DNA of 64,000 nucleotides, from contig JAAXKA010000088.1 of the NCBI GenBank assembly GCA_012269555.1, forward strand, positions 40,851 through 104,850, read 5' to 3'. Below are positions 45,126 to 54,662 of the stretch, one piece after another. The position numbers were made by a program, and so were the translations under genes. This DNA comes from Alphaproteobacteria bacterium. Lineage in GTDB: Bacteria > Pseudomonadota > Alphaproteobacteria > Puniceispirillales > Puniceispirillaceae. The notes under the pieces were generated by a model. It searched no databases. It was not told the origin of the DNA and was given only the letters and a program-made list of their open reading frames with translations. Position 1 is the first letter of the stretch. The number at the start of each line of letters is the position of its first letter.

Positions 45126-46700
45126 CTAATTTGCCGTTCCTTTGACATCCATTTGAACTTCTCTACCATTGGGCAATCCGCTTAAAATCACAGTCCCGTT
45201 CATACTATTAGGTGTAGAAACAAGCTCAAAAGAGAGTGTTACAATGCCAAACGGCAACACAAGTTCAGTATCAAAATATACAGTATCATTTTTACGTGTC
45301 ACCAATACAGGCTTATCATTATACAGGCTTGCTTTGCTAGATAATTCAAATCTTCCCGATTGCTCACCTCGACTTGATTGCCATTTTAGAAGCCATTTTT
45401 TTGCATCATCTGCAAGTTCGGTTGGGATTTCTTCGGCCTTTTCTGCCTGAGATGTATCATTTGACATATTAGGAACATCTCGTTTTGGTATTTTTCCTTG
45501 CTTAACGGCTGCGCCGTCATCTAATCCCTCATTACCGCGTGTTATTACAAGCTCTCCGGCCTGCAGACCCGAATTTACAATAATTCGCTCATCAATAGCA
45601 CTTCCCAAACGAACTGCCTGACGCTTTGCTATCCCATTATCGAAAACAAATACAACATGTCCACCTGCAACTGGTACTACTGCATCTTGAGGGATAACCA
45701 GCAGTTCTTGGACCTCAGTGCTTGGAACCAGAACGTTTATTTGCGCTCCGTTAGCACGAATACTGCCCAACACTTCTCCATCAAAACTTAATTTCGTCAG
45801 TCTAGATGCAGTCCTTCTATTTTCTTCTGGAAGAATAGCCCTGAGTGAAAGCATAAAGTTTTCTCCTGATAGGCTACGAGCTCTTAACTTAGACTCCGAA
45901 TTGATAAAAGGTAAATATTTAACGGGTAAATCTAACTCTACCCCATATCCTTCATCAGTTCGTATGCTAGCTATCATATCACCTTGCCTTGCAAATCCTA
46001 TTTTTTCCGAAAATAATGATATAATCTGCCCATCAACAGGCGATTTAAGAGTTGCATCCGATAGATCCTGCTCTAACTTTTTGATTTGGAGCCTTAATCT
46101 TTCTTCAGTTACGATTAATTGCTTTAATGAATATTTAAGCTCGCTTTGTGTTTTATTGCGATTAACTAATTGTTGTTGAGCCGCATTAAGCGCGATCTGC
46201 GCGTTCTCTGAATTTTCGAATGAAATTGCGTTGCTCTGAGCTAGCTTTTGAGCGAATTCAGCTCTACGGTCTAATAGTACGAGTTGCTCTTGAGTAAGTG
46301 ATAAAAGAGATTTTTCATACTTAAGATTTTCATTTAAAGATGCAATTTCATTTTCAGTTGCCTCTAGCTCTGAGCGATGAATTTGAAGCTGATGTTCAAT
46401 TAAAAAGGTATCTTGTTTAGCAATTATGTCCCCAGCTTTCACCGGGTCCCCAATTTGCCAATCTTTCATAACAATCTTTGCTGTTAGGCTAGCTGTAATA
46501 AAAAAAGGATCGCCAGCCACCACAGACCCACCAATTTGAGTAAAATTCGGTAAAGTCATTTTCTCAACACGCTCTGCTTGCACAATTGCGCCTCTATTCT
46601 GCTGTGCAAATACAGAACTGCTTGTTGTAAGCCAAAGTGAAGCAAAAATCATCGTTGACAAGCAAACGCGCAATATACCAGCATTTATTTGAGAAAACAT
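45126..46700 (-). CDS. RND efflux membrane fusion protein (HlyD/AcrA family), with C-terminal extension
   Basis: The 524-residue periplasmic adaptor has a signal peptide or anchor (residues 1-32, ending SVFAQ), a barrel-sandwich domain (DWQIGDPVKAGDIIAKQDTF), and a long coiled-coil hairpin (residues about 95-205). The rest of the lipoyl domain and beta domains follow, with LVIPQDAVVPVAGGHVVFV. After residue about 405 it adds some 115 residues (acidic linker, then a beta-rich segment), which is longer than usual. It precedes the pump gene by 24 bases. Confidence 0.88.
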   Translation of the reverse strand: MFSQINAGILRVCLSTMIFASLWLTTSSSVFAQQNRGAIVQAERVEKMTLPNFTQIGGSVVAGDPFFITASLTAKIVMKDWQIGDPVKAGDIIAKQDTFLIEHQLQIHRSELEATENEIASLNENLKYEKSLLSLTQEQLVLLDRRAEFAQKLAQSNAISFENSENAQIALNAAQQQLVNRNKTQSELKYSLKQLIVTEERLRLQIKKLEQDLSDATLKSPVDGQIISLFSEKIGFARQGDMIASIRTDEGYGVELDLPVKYLPFINSESKLRARSLSGENFMLSLRAILPEENRRTASRLTKLSFDGEVLGSIRANGAQINVLVPSTEVQELLVIPQDAVVPVAGGHVVFVFDNGIAKRQAVRLGSAIDERIIVNSGLQAGELVITRGNEGLDDGAAVKQGKIPKRDVPNMSNDTSQAEKAEEIPTELADDAKKWLLKWQSSRGEQSGRFELSSKASLYNDKPVLVTRKNDTVYFDTELVLPFGIVTLSFELVSTPNSMNGTVILSGLPNGREVQMDVKGTAN

Positions 46701-46992
46701 ACTAAGAAATCCTTTAACTTTAAAAAATATGGATTTTTGCGAGTAGAATTTATAAATGGTCGCGTCACAAAAATATTTATTTCTTGTTTATATTAGATGA
46801 AGAGTTTTTTCAGCAAAAAAATCAAAATTCAAATTATATGCTTTCTTGTTTGCTAGAACAAATAAACTATATATATAACTATTTATTTGGTGCTATCTCG
46901 CCTTAATTTGCATATAAAATACTCGCGCATTATCATCATACTTTAATGTGATGTGATTTGATTAGGTAGGCACCTTTATTTTGGAGAGGCCC
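46701..46992. other. divergent promoter region between efflux adaptor and TRAP genes
   Basis: The region is AT-rich and gene-free. For the plus strand, TTGTTT (46846-46851) and TATATA (46868-46873) with a 16-base spacer form a fair sigma-70-type promoter 119 bases before the dctP start. I saw no clear operator repeat. Confidence 0.35.
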
Positions 46993-48075
46993 GTGAGAAA
47001 TAAAACGATTACTATATCAAAATTTCTAGGTTTTTGGCTAAAGCTCTTTGTAAAATATTTTATAGTCGTTTGCTGTGGGATCTTGATTTCAAAATCAGTA
47101 TTGGCAGAAGAATATAAATTTAAATTTCATCATTTTCTGGGGGCAAACTCATTTTGGCAAACAGAAATATTACAGCCTTGGGTAGATAATATTGAAAAAA
47201 ATAGCAATGGCCGTATCTCAATTGAGATATTCCCTTCAATGACACTTGGTGGGAGGCCACCTGAGCTCGTTCAGCAAGCACGGGATGGTGTCGTAGATAT
47301 TATTTGGACTGTGAATGGGTATACCCCTGGAATGTTCCCACGCTCCGAAGTTTTTGAGCTTCCCACAGTTTTTACTAACGATCCAGAACCTGTAAACCTT
47401 GCCCTTTTTGATCTTTTTGAAGCAGATTTGAAGCCGGATTATGCCGGTTTACAAGTAATGTTCTTAAGCGTGCATGCAGGAAATGCTATTCATATGAGAA
47501 ATAAAGCTATTCGATCACCAACTGATCTTGCTGGAAAAAAAATAAGAACACCATCACGTACAGGTGCTTGGAGCATTGAGGCATTAGGAGGAATTCCCAT
47601 TGCGATGCCGGTTCCTGATCTGCCACAGTCACTTCAAAAAGGTGTGGTTGATGGTGCGTTTGTTCCTTGGGAAATCATTCCAGCACTGCAACTTCAGCAT
47701 CAAACTCAATTCCAAATTGAGGGCTTTAATAACGAACGCATTGGTTCTCTTCTGTTCCAAACATCAATGAATAAAACGAGGTGGGAAAATCTTCCAGCAG
47801 AAATTCAGAAAATTTTCAAAGATGCCTCGGGACCTGACTGGTGGGCTGAGATAGGGCAAAAACTTAAAAAAGGTGAAGATCAAGGAATACAAATCGCAAT
47901 TAATGCAGGAAATACGTATATCGAGCTTACCGAAGAAGAAACAGTTCAGTTTACAAACATTCTATCAAGCGTAGTTGAAAGATGGATTAATAGCGTAGCC
48001 GATAAAAATATTGATGGAAACGCACTTGTTGATAAAGCTCGAAAAGCCATAGCATCTCATTATCGTAACAAATAA
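46993..48075 (+). CDS. dctP: TRAP transporter solute-binding subunit
   Basis: The 360-residue protein has an N-terminal hydrophobic segment (about residues 22-38, ending SVLAEE) as signal peptide, then KFHHFLGANSFWQTEILQPW and FPSMTLGGRPPELVQQARDGVVDIIW. KIRTPSRTGAWSIEALGGIP and LPQSLQKGVVDGAF follow, with the usual binding arginine region. The GTG start is supported by GGAGAGG ending 4 bases before it. It binds a periplasmic carboxylate and feeds the dctQM pair directly downstream. Ligand unknown. Confidence 0.92.
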   Translation: MRNKTITISKFLGFWLKLFVKYFIVVCCGILISKSVLAEEYKFKFHHFLGANSFWQTEILQPWVDNIEKNSNGRISIEIFPSMTLGGRPPELVQQARDGVVDIIWTVNGYTPGMFPRSEVFELPTVFTNDPEPVNLALFDLFEADLKPDYAGLQVMFLSVHAGNAIHMRNKAIRSPTDLAGKKIRTPSRTGAWSIEALGGIPIAMPVPDLPQSLQKGVVDGAFVPWEIIPALQLQHQTQFQIEGFNNERIGSLLFQTSMNKTRWENLPAEIQKIFKDASGPDWWAEIGQKLKKGEDQGIQIAINAGNTYIELTEEETVQFTNILSSVVERWINSVADKNIDGNALVDKARKAIASHYRNK

Positions 48076-48087
48076 CAAAGGCCCAAA

Positions 48088-48603
48088 ATGTCCTATTTTC
48101 GTTTGTTATCTAAATTATGGCAGAATTTGATCACGGGTTGGGCACTGGTTGGTGGTTTCATACTAATAATCATTGTATGCATAAATGTATTTTCAATTAT
48201 TGGAGGAATCTTTCTAATTCCACTTCAAGGAGATTTTGAACTCACACAGATGGGTATTGCAGTAGCAGTATTTTGCTTTCTTCCATACTGTCAGCTCTAT
48301 AAGCACAATATTTCTGCTGAAATCTTCACTTCACGGGCGAATATTAAAACTCAGTTATTGCTCAGCATTGTCGCCTCCTTTGTGGCTTTTCTATTTTCTA
48401 TACTTTTGGTCTGGCGCATGTATGAAGGTATGAGTGACCAGAGGGCATACAATTATACAAGCACCATTTTGCAGTTTCCTATTTGGATTACTTTTTTACC
48501 AATAATTTTTTCGCTTTGCCTCTTGGCGATAGCAAGCCTAATTACGCTTAAACAAGATTTTAACTCTCATAAGTCCCTCAGATATAAATTAAAGAGTCGC
48601 TGA
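48088..48603 (+). CDS. dctQ: TRAP transporter small permease subunit
   Basis: This 171-residue protein has four hydrophobic spans and the typical LPYCQLYKHNISAEIFTS segment after span 2. It lies 12 bases after dctP and its stop codon shares a base with the dctM start (TGATG). DctQ and DctM form the membrane part of the carrier. Confidence 0.92.
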   Translation: MSYFRLLSKLWQNLITGWALVGGFILIIIVCINVFSIIGGIFLIPLQGDFELTQMGIAVAVFCFLPYCQLYKHNISAEIFTSRANIKTQLLLSIVASFVAFLFSILLVWRMYEGMSDQRAYNYTSTILQFPIWITFLPIIFSLCLLAIASLITLKQDFNSHKSLRYKLKSR

Positions 48604-49961
48604 TGACAGAACCGATTTTTTTGGGAATAAGCTCGTTATTTGTGCTGATTTTTCTAATTATTATACGGATTCCAATTGCATATGCGATGATACTCACCGG
48701 TGGCATAGGTATCATGAGTATAGATGGTGTAGGTACTATCTTTAATCAATTAAAAACGTTAGCATATGGTCAGTTTTCTAATTATGATTTGTCTGTAGTT
48801 CCTCTATTTATTTTGATGGGCGCATTAGCTTCAAGAATAGGTCTTAGTAGCGCATTATTTGCAGCGGCTAATTCATGGCTTAGTTGGTTGCGCGGGGGTA
48901 GTGCTATGGCTGCTATTTCTGCATGCGCGGGTTTTGGGGCTATTTGTGGCTCCTCCATTGCAACAGCATCCACAATGGGGAGGGTTGCATTACCTGAATT
49001 ACTAAAATTCAATTATTCTATTTCTCTTGCAACAGGTGTTTTAGCAGCAGGCGGAGTTCTTGGAATTTTAATTCCACCATCAATAGTTCTAATTATTTAT
49101 GCTCTAATTGTAGAGGTGAATATTGTATCTATGTTTGCTGCAGCCCTGATACCCGGCTTGTTGGCTATATGCTTATTTTTGGCAACCATAGCAGTCTTTG
49201 TTGCTATTTACCCAGATGCTGCGCCTAAAACGAGAAAAACTGACAAAGAGGAGCGAATACGAGCGACAATAGGCATTCTTCCTGTTGCCTCAGTTTTTAT
49301 CATCGTGCTAGGAGGAATGTATGCTGGGTTTTTTAATCCAACACCAGCGGCGTCTCTTGGTGTTGGTCTTGTATTAATAATTGGATACATAACCAAAAAA
49401 TTAAATCTTACACAACTTAAAGAAGCACTTTTAGAAACAGCTGGTTTGTCTGGCATGATCTATTTAATTTTACTAGGTGCAGAGTTAATGAAGATTTACA
49501 TGAGCCGAACAGGTCTTCCACAAGCTCTTTCTGATTGGATATTAGTTGCTGGTTTCGAGCCAATGTCAGTAATAATTGTGCTGCTTTTAGGTATGATTTT
49601 GCTTGGCTGCCTGCTAGATAGCCTTTCAATAATTCTGCTAATAATACCTTTTTTCTGGCCAGTGCTTGTAGAACTTAATGGTGGCGTACATATAGCCGCA
49701 GAATCTGCTGGTTTTGGCATGACGACGGGAGACCTAAAGATTTGGTTCGGTATACTTGCGCTTGTTGTTGTAGAGGTGGGACTCATTACCCCTCCAGTTG
49801 GAATGAATGTTTTCGTGATTTCCTCTATAGCAGATAATTGTGACATCTCTGATACTTTTAAAGGAGTCTCTCCATTTTTTATTGCAGAGCTAATCCGAAT
49901 AGTTATTCTCTTTTCATTACCTATTTTAGCCTTATGGCTGCCCAATATTTTGTCTGGCTAA
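48603..49961 (+). CDS. dctM: TRAP transporter large permease subunit
   Basis: The 452-residue protein has about twelve spans with IRIPIAYAMILTGG, VVPLFILMGALAS, CAGFGAICGSSIATASTMG and LAAGGVLGILIPPSIVLIIY, all typical of DctM. Near the C-terminus is PVGMNVFVISSIA. It is the sodium-coupled transport subunit. It completes the dctPQM operon, which then ends 49 bases before an unknown secreted protein. Confidence 0.95.
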   Translation: MTEPIFLGISSLFVLIFLIIIRIPIAYAMILTGGIGIMSIDGVGTIFNQLKTLAYGQFSNYDLSVVPLFILMGALASRIGLSSALFAAANSWLSWLRGGSAMAAISACAGFGAICGSSIATASTMGRVALPELLKFNYSISLATGVLAAGGVLGILIPPSIVLIIYALIVEVNIVSMFAAALIPGLLAICLFLATIAVFVAIYPDAAPKTRKTDKEERIRATIGILPVASVFIIVLGGMYAGFFNPTPAASLGVGLVLIIGYITKKLNLTQLKEALLETAGLSGMIYLILLGAELMKIYMSRTGLPQALSDWILVAGFEPMSVIIVLLLGMILLGCLLDSLSIILLIIPFFWPVLVELNGGVHIAAESAGFGMTTGDLKIWFGILALVVVEVGLITPPVGMNVFVISSIADNCDISDTFKGVSPFFIAELIRIVILFSLPILALWLPNILSG

Positions 49962-50010
49962 TTGATATATTATAGTTTTAATTTCTAAAATGAACCGATA
50001 AATTAAATTC

Positions 50011-50451
50011 ATGGATTTAATTAAAAATTATATTTACCCCTTTATACTCACAATTTTTCTAAGTTGTATTTTTTCTATCGTACATGCTGAAGAAAAACTT
50101 CAAGCGACTGCTTATCTATGCTTAGATAATGAAGTCATTTTACCATCAGAGACACTACAAGAAAGAATTAACTCAACTAAGCAATTTTTGGCAAATACAA
50201 CCTTACTCGTTACTGATGGAGAATTATTATTTTTCAGAGCACTCTACCGAAATGAGGGATTATTCTTTAGCCCCACCATTAATAATTTAAACGAGTTTCG
50301 AGCACTTACCTTTAAGGATGCAACTGTAGCACTTAGTATAAAAAGTGGGGATGATATAAAAAACGAGCGATATTTATGTGCGGCACATAGTGAATTAACC
50401 AGACTAATAAATAGTTTCGAAGATAATTGGCCAAATCACGTAATGAAATAA
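50011..50451 (+). CDS. secreted protein of unknown function
   Basis: This 146-residue protein has a clear N-terminal signal peptide (about residues 1-26, cleavage after VHA). The mature part has two cysteines, Cys37 and Cys123, that could form a disulfide. I do not recognise a family. It follows the TRAP operon by 49 bases in the same direction and might be co-transcribed. It converges with glpD, 26 bases away. Confidence 0.6.
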   Translation: MDLIKNYIYPFILTIFLSCIFSIVHAEEKLQATAYLCLDNEVILPSETLQERINSTKQFLANTTLLVTDGELLFFRALYRNEGLFFSPTINNLNEFRALTFKDATVALSIKSGDDIKNERYLCAAHSELTRLINSFEDNWPNHVMK

Positions 50452-50477
50452 CTTCTCATTTGATAAGGTCTTGATCA

Positions 50478-52067
50478 TTAAAGCAGATCTTTTTTAGCCT
50501 TCTGAATGAAATTATCAATTTCTTCTACCTGTTTTTTTGTTAATTTAAGTCCCAATTTTGTTCGGCGCCATATAAAATCTTCTGCATTTTGTGTCCACTC
50601 ATTAGCTATTGACCAGCGTAATTCTCTCTCAGTTATTTGACAACCAAAGTGGCGGCCCAAATCACTTAGTTGTTGAGTATTATTCAAAATTTTTTTTGTC
50701 TCGGTACCATATTGACGTAGAAGACGTCTTGCCCAGTCTGGTGATAAATAAGGAAATTCTTTTAATATTCTCTCCATCAGCAGATTAAATTCATCAACCT
50801 TAAAATCTCCTCCCGGCAAAGCAACATTGATTGTCCAAGGTTTATCGTTAAGGCCGAAGTAAGGAACAACCTTACTCATAACATTTTCTGCTAATTTTCG
50901 ATATGTGGTAATTTTTCCTCCGTATATTGTTAATATTGGTGCGTCTGACTTATCTACTTTTAATACATAGTCGCGAGTAGCAGATGTCGAATCACCGGCA
51001 CCATCTTGATAAAGCGGGCGTATACCAGAATAAGACCAAACAATATCTTCTTTTGTAACTGGTTTACTAAAATAAAGATTTACAAATTCAAGCAGGTAAT
51101 CTCGTTCTTTATCCGTACAGACTGGTTTAATTTGTGCAGAATCATGATCGACATCAGTTGTACCAATTAGAGTGAAGTCTTGCTCATAAGGGATAGCAAA
51201 TACAATTCGACCATCCCTCCCCTGCAAGAAATAGGCTTTTTCGTGATCATATTGTTTTTTGACAACAAGGTGGCTTCCACGAACTAGTCTTATCGATGGC
51301 ATATCAATTTGACCCAATTTCTCCTTCAAAATACTGCCAACCCAGGGACCTGCTGCATTAATCAAGTAACGAGCCTTTTGCTGCCATTCTTGATTAGTTT
51401 TCTGGTCTTGGAATGTTAAATTCCAATAATTCTTAGTTCTCTCTGCCTTTATTAATTTTACCCTTGGCAGTATTGTCGCGCCCCGGTCTTGCGCATCTCG
51501 AGCATTCAAAATAACAAGTCGTGAGTCCTCAACCCAGCAGTCTGAATATTCAAACCCTCTCTTAAATTTTGCTTTAAGGGGCCTTCCTTCTTTAGAATTT
51601 GGGAAATGTAAAAATTTTGTTGGAGGAAGAATTTTTCTTCCACCCAGGGAGTCATAAAGATAAAGTCCAAGTTTAATTAGCCAAAAAGGCCTTTTAGACT
51701 TTGACCAAGGCATAATATAATTGATCCATTTAGTTGCAGGTGTAAATGATTCGAACCTCATAAATTTATCGTAAGGAAGAATAAACCTCATTGGCCAACT
51801 AATATGAGGCATTGATCGGAGTAGTACTTCACGCTCGGTAAGTGCCTCCTTGACAAGTCTAAAACTGAAATATTCAAGGTATCTAAGACCACCATGGAAC
51901 AACTTAGTAGAAGCAGAAGAAGTCGCACCCCCTAAATCATCCATCTCAACAAGTATTACTGATAGGCCTCTGCCAGCAGCATCGCGAGCAATACCACACC
52001 CATTAACGCCACCACCTATAATCACTAGGTCTGTTGCATTGTTTGCAATCACTTCTTTAGCAGACAT
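50478..52067 (-). CDS. glpD: glycerol-3-phosphate dehydrogenase (aerobic, FAD)
   Basis: The 529-residue flavoprotein starts with LVIIGGGVNGCGIARDAAGRG and has TSSASTKLFHGGLRYLE, INAAGPWV, TIYGGKITTYRKLAE and a C-terminal helical domain. It oxidises sn-glycerol-3-phosphate to DHAP at the membrane, passing electrons to quinone. No glycerol uptake or kinase gene is adjacent. Length is normal. Confidence 0.95.
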   Translation of the reverse strand: MSAKEVIANNATDLVIIGGGVNGCGIARDAAGRGLSVILVEMDDLGGATSSASTKLFHGGLRYLEYFSFRLVKEALTEREVLLRSMPHISWPMRFILPYDKFMRFESFTPATKWINYIMPWSKSKRPFWLIKLGLYLYDSLGGRKILPPTKFLHFPNSKEGRPLKAKFKRGFEYSDCWVEDSRLVILNARDAQDRGATILPRVKLIKAERTKNYWNLTFQDQKTNQEWQQKARYLINAAGPWVGSILKEKLGQIDMPSIRLVRGSHLVVKKQYDHEKAYFLQGRDGRIVFAIPYEQDFTLIGTTDVDHDSAQIKPVCTDKERDYLLEFVNLYFSKPVTKEDIVWSYSGIRPLYQDGAGDSTSATRDYVLKVDKSDAPILTIYGGKITTYRKLAENVMSKVVPYFGLNDKPWTINVALPGGDFKVDEFNLLMERILKEFPYLSPDWARRLLRQYGTETKKILNNTQQLSDLGRHFGCQITERELRWSIANEWTQNAEDFIWRRTKLGLKLTKKQVEEIDNFIQKAKKDLL

Positions 52068-52158
52068 GATAATTCAGCTTCTTAACAAATATATTATATG
52101 ATTTTCTAAATATATTATTATTGGTTCTATTACATTAAAAGTATTATTCGAGTGAGCT

Positions 52159-53811
52159 TTATCTCTGGCTATTTTGCCATTCGGGATGAATAAACCCTTT
52201 AAGGTTAGATGGTGAGAGCATTCCACGTCCAAGAATATGATCTGATGCTTTTTCAGCAACCATGATAGTAGGTGCGTTTAGATTTCCATTTGTTATACTT
52301 GGAAAAATAGAAGAGTCAGCAACACGCAATCTTTCCACGAAACGCACCTTGCATTCACTATCAACTACTGTCATTGGGTCTTTTTTATTCCCCATTCGCA
52401 TTGTTCCACACGGATGATAAGCACTTTCTGCATTCTGTCTAATAAAGTTATCAATTTCTGCATCACTAGTACATTTCTCACCTGGCGCTATCTCAGTTCC
52501 TTTAAATGGCGCCATAGCAGGCATATTTAATATTTCGCGACTTAACTTAATACAGTTTCTAAATATAACCCAGTCTTCGGGATGGCTCATATAATTAAAT
52601 TTTATTTTCGGGGCAATTTTTGGGTCTGAGGAAATAATATTCACGTATCCTCTTGAGAGCGAGCGCATTGGTCCAACATGCAACTGAAAACCATTTTTTG
52701 CAGATGCTGTTTTCCCATCATATCGGATAGCTGCAGGCAGGAAATGAAACTGAATATCAGGATAAGGTATTCCTGCTTGCGAGCGAATGAAGCCAAGCGT
52801 TTCAAATTGATTTGATGCCCCTATACCTGATTTAAATAATAACCACTGGGCGCCTATAAGCGCTTTAGATACAGGATTTAAATATCTATTCAGAGTAATT
52901 TGCTGCAGGCATTCTTGTTGAAAATAAACCTCTAAATGATCTTGAAGATTAGCTCCAACCCCCGGCAAATCTATTAGGGGTTTTATGCCCGCAGATTTGA
53001 GAATCTTTGTTTTTCCTATTCCTGACCTCTGCAAGATTTGAGGGGAATTTATTGATCCTGCTGCTAAAATAATTTCAGCGTTTGCTGACACTGTAATTTT
53101 CTGACCTAACTTATGATAGATAACCGCAATTGCCTTGTTATCGTGAAAAAGTATCTTATCTACTAGTGCACCTTTAACCAATTTTACATTTCCACGCTTT
53201 AATGCTGGGCGCAGATAAGCATTTGCAGTAGACCATCGTCTTCCTTTCCAAACAGTCATATCCGCTGCACCAAAGCCCTCTTGTCGATATCCATTATAAT
53301 CCTCTGTTTGTGCGTATCCAGCCTGAGAAGTTGCATTTACGAATGCTACATGAAGTGGATTATTTCGGGGTCCACGCGTTACATTTAAAGGCCCATCATT
53401 TCCTCGCCATTCTGATGAACTAATTTGTGAATTTTCCATTCTTTTAAAATAAGGAAGCACATCTGCATAACTCCATCCAGAGGCACCTATTTCAGCCCAA
53501 TTATCAAAATCGCTGGAATGCCCTCGTACATAAATCATACCGTTTATGGAACTTGAGCCTCCTATTACTTTACCTCTAGGACAAGCAAGTGAGCGTCCAT
53601 CAAGCATATCCTCTGGTTCTGTATAATACCCCCAATCATAATTTTTCATATTCATTGGATATGACAATGCAGCAGGCATTTGGATTAAAGGTCCAGCATC
53701 ACTACCTCCATATTCTAAAACCAAAATAGAGTATTTTTTATTTTCTCCCAGACGATAAGCAAGCGTTGAACCTGCAGATCCAGAACCTATGATGATATAG
53801 TCGAATTGCAT
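52159..53811 (-). CDS. GMC family oxidoreductase (choline/alcohol dehydrogenase-like)
   Basis: This 550-residue flavoenzyme opens with [19 protein letters not shown], contains the GMC signatures [19 protein letters not shown] and [16 protein letters not shown], and ends with the active-site [11 protein letters not shown] and [13 protein letters not shown]. Relatives oxidise choline, other alcohols or polyethylene glycol. No betB sits beside it, so choline is not proven. It lies 91 bases before glpD on the same strand. Confidence 0.92.
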   Translation of the reverse strand: MQFDYIIIGSGSAGSTLAYRLGENKKYSILVLEYGGSDAGPLIQMPAALSYPMNMKNYDWGYYTEPEDMLDGRSLACPRGKVIGGSSSINGMIYVRGHSSDFDNWAEIGASGWSYADVLPYFKRMENSQISSSEWRGNDGPLNVTRGPRNNPLHVAFVNATSQAGYAQTEDYNGYRQEGFGAADMTVWKGRRWSTANAYLRPALKRGNVKLVKGALVDKILFHDNKAIAVIYHKLGQKITVSANAEIILAAGSINSPQILQRSGIGKTKILKSAGIKPLIDLPGVGANLQDHLEVYFQQECLQQITLNRYLNPVSKALIGAQWLLFKSGIGASNQFETLGFIRSQAGIPYPDIQFHFLPAAIRYDGKTASAKNGFQLHVGPMRSLSRGYVNIISSDPKIAPKIKFNYMSHPEDWVIFRNCIKLSREILNMPAMAPFKGTEIAPGEKCTSDAEIDNFIRQNAESAYHPCGTMRMGNKKDPMTVVDSECKVRFVERLRVADSSIFPSITNGNLNAPTIMVAEKASDHILGRGMLSPSNLKGFIHPEWQNSQR

Positions 53812-53984
53812 TCTAACTACCTTCCTCTAGTTTTTTTTAAAAAACTATCTGACATCACAAACAGTCATTGTACTTGCACCTCTAGATGGATATCTATAAT
53901 TGCTTATATTTTGTTTTCTTACAAAATAATTATTTAGGTAATTTTAGTAACTGATTGTTTCGAGAAATTCTTTGAAAAGGTATT

Positions 53985-54626
53985 ATGAAGAGAAATAAAC
54001 AAACATTTATAAGTAAAAAGCCTTTAATTGTTGATTTTGTTAGTAGCTCTATTAACTATAGACAAAATTTTGGCGGTGGAAGAAAACAAGATATAGCCAA
54101 AGCAGTGGGAATTAAATCTGGAATTAGACCAAATATAATCGATGCCACTGCTGGACTTGGAAGAGATGGTTTTATACTAGCTTCTCTTGGCTCGCATGTA
54201 ACGCTAATTGAACGCTCCCAAATAATTCATGACCTGCTTGCAGATGGAATGAGGAGAGCGTCTAACGTGAGTGGTAGAACTGCTGAAATTATCTCCCGCA
54301 TGAAACTAATTCATGCTGATGCAATTGAATTACTTCCCACACTTTCTACAAATGTAATTTATTTAGACCCTATGCACCCTCCGAGAAAAAAATCCTCTCT
54401 TGTTAAGTCTAAAATGAGACAACTGCGAGCGATTGTTGGTGAGGATCCTGATCAAATTGAGCTCATAAAAACAGCTCTTCAATCAGATTGCGACCGCGTC
54501 GCTCTTAAATGGCCTTCCAAATCTCCGCTTCCAAATCCACTTCCCAAGTGCTCGCATCAGATTTTAGGTGGAATAGTCCGTTTTGATATTTTTATTAAAT
54601 CCAATGTAAAAAAGATTTCAATCTAA
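53985..54626 (+). CDS. RsmJ-like 16S rRNA guanine methyltransferase
   Basis: The 213-residue SAM-dependent methyltransferase has DATAGLGRDGF at 53-63 for SAM binding and LDPMHPPRKKSSLVKSKMR from 127, which matches the DPMxPxRxKSALVKxxMR pattern of RsmJ (YhiQ). RsmJ methylates G1516 of 16S rRNA in E. coli. Its N-terminal half lacks the short domain seen in some members. The family is mainly gammaproteobacterial, so transfer is possible. It is a single gene between convergent and divergent neighbours. Confidence 0.8.
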   Translation: MKRNKQTFISKKPLIVDFVSSSINYRQNFGGGRKQDIAKAVGIKSGIRPNIIDATAGLGRDGFILASLGSHVTLIERSQIIHDLLADGMRRASNVSGRTAEIISRMKLIHADAIELLPTLSTNVIYLDPMHPPRKKSSLVKSKMRQLRAIVGEDPDQIELIKTALQSDCDRVALKWPSKSPLPNPLPKCSHQILGGIVRFDIFIKSNVKKISI

Positions 54627-54662
54627 ATAAACTTAATATTATTTAAAACGGTAAACTTCTTT

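Noticed and set aside
45718..46179. 153-codon plus-strand frame inside the adaptor gene
   Set aside because: Antisense to the coiled-coil region, with no signs of a real protein.
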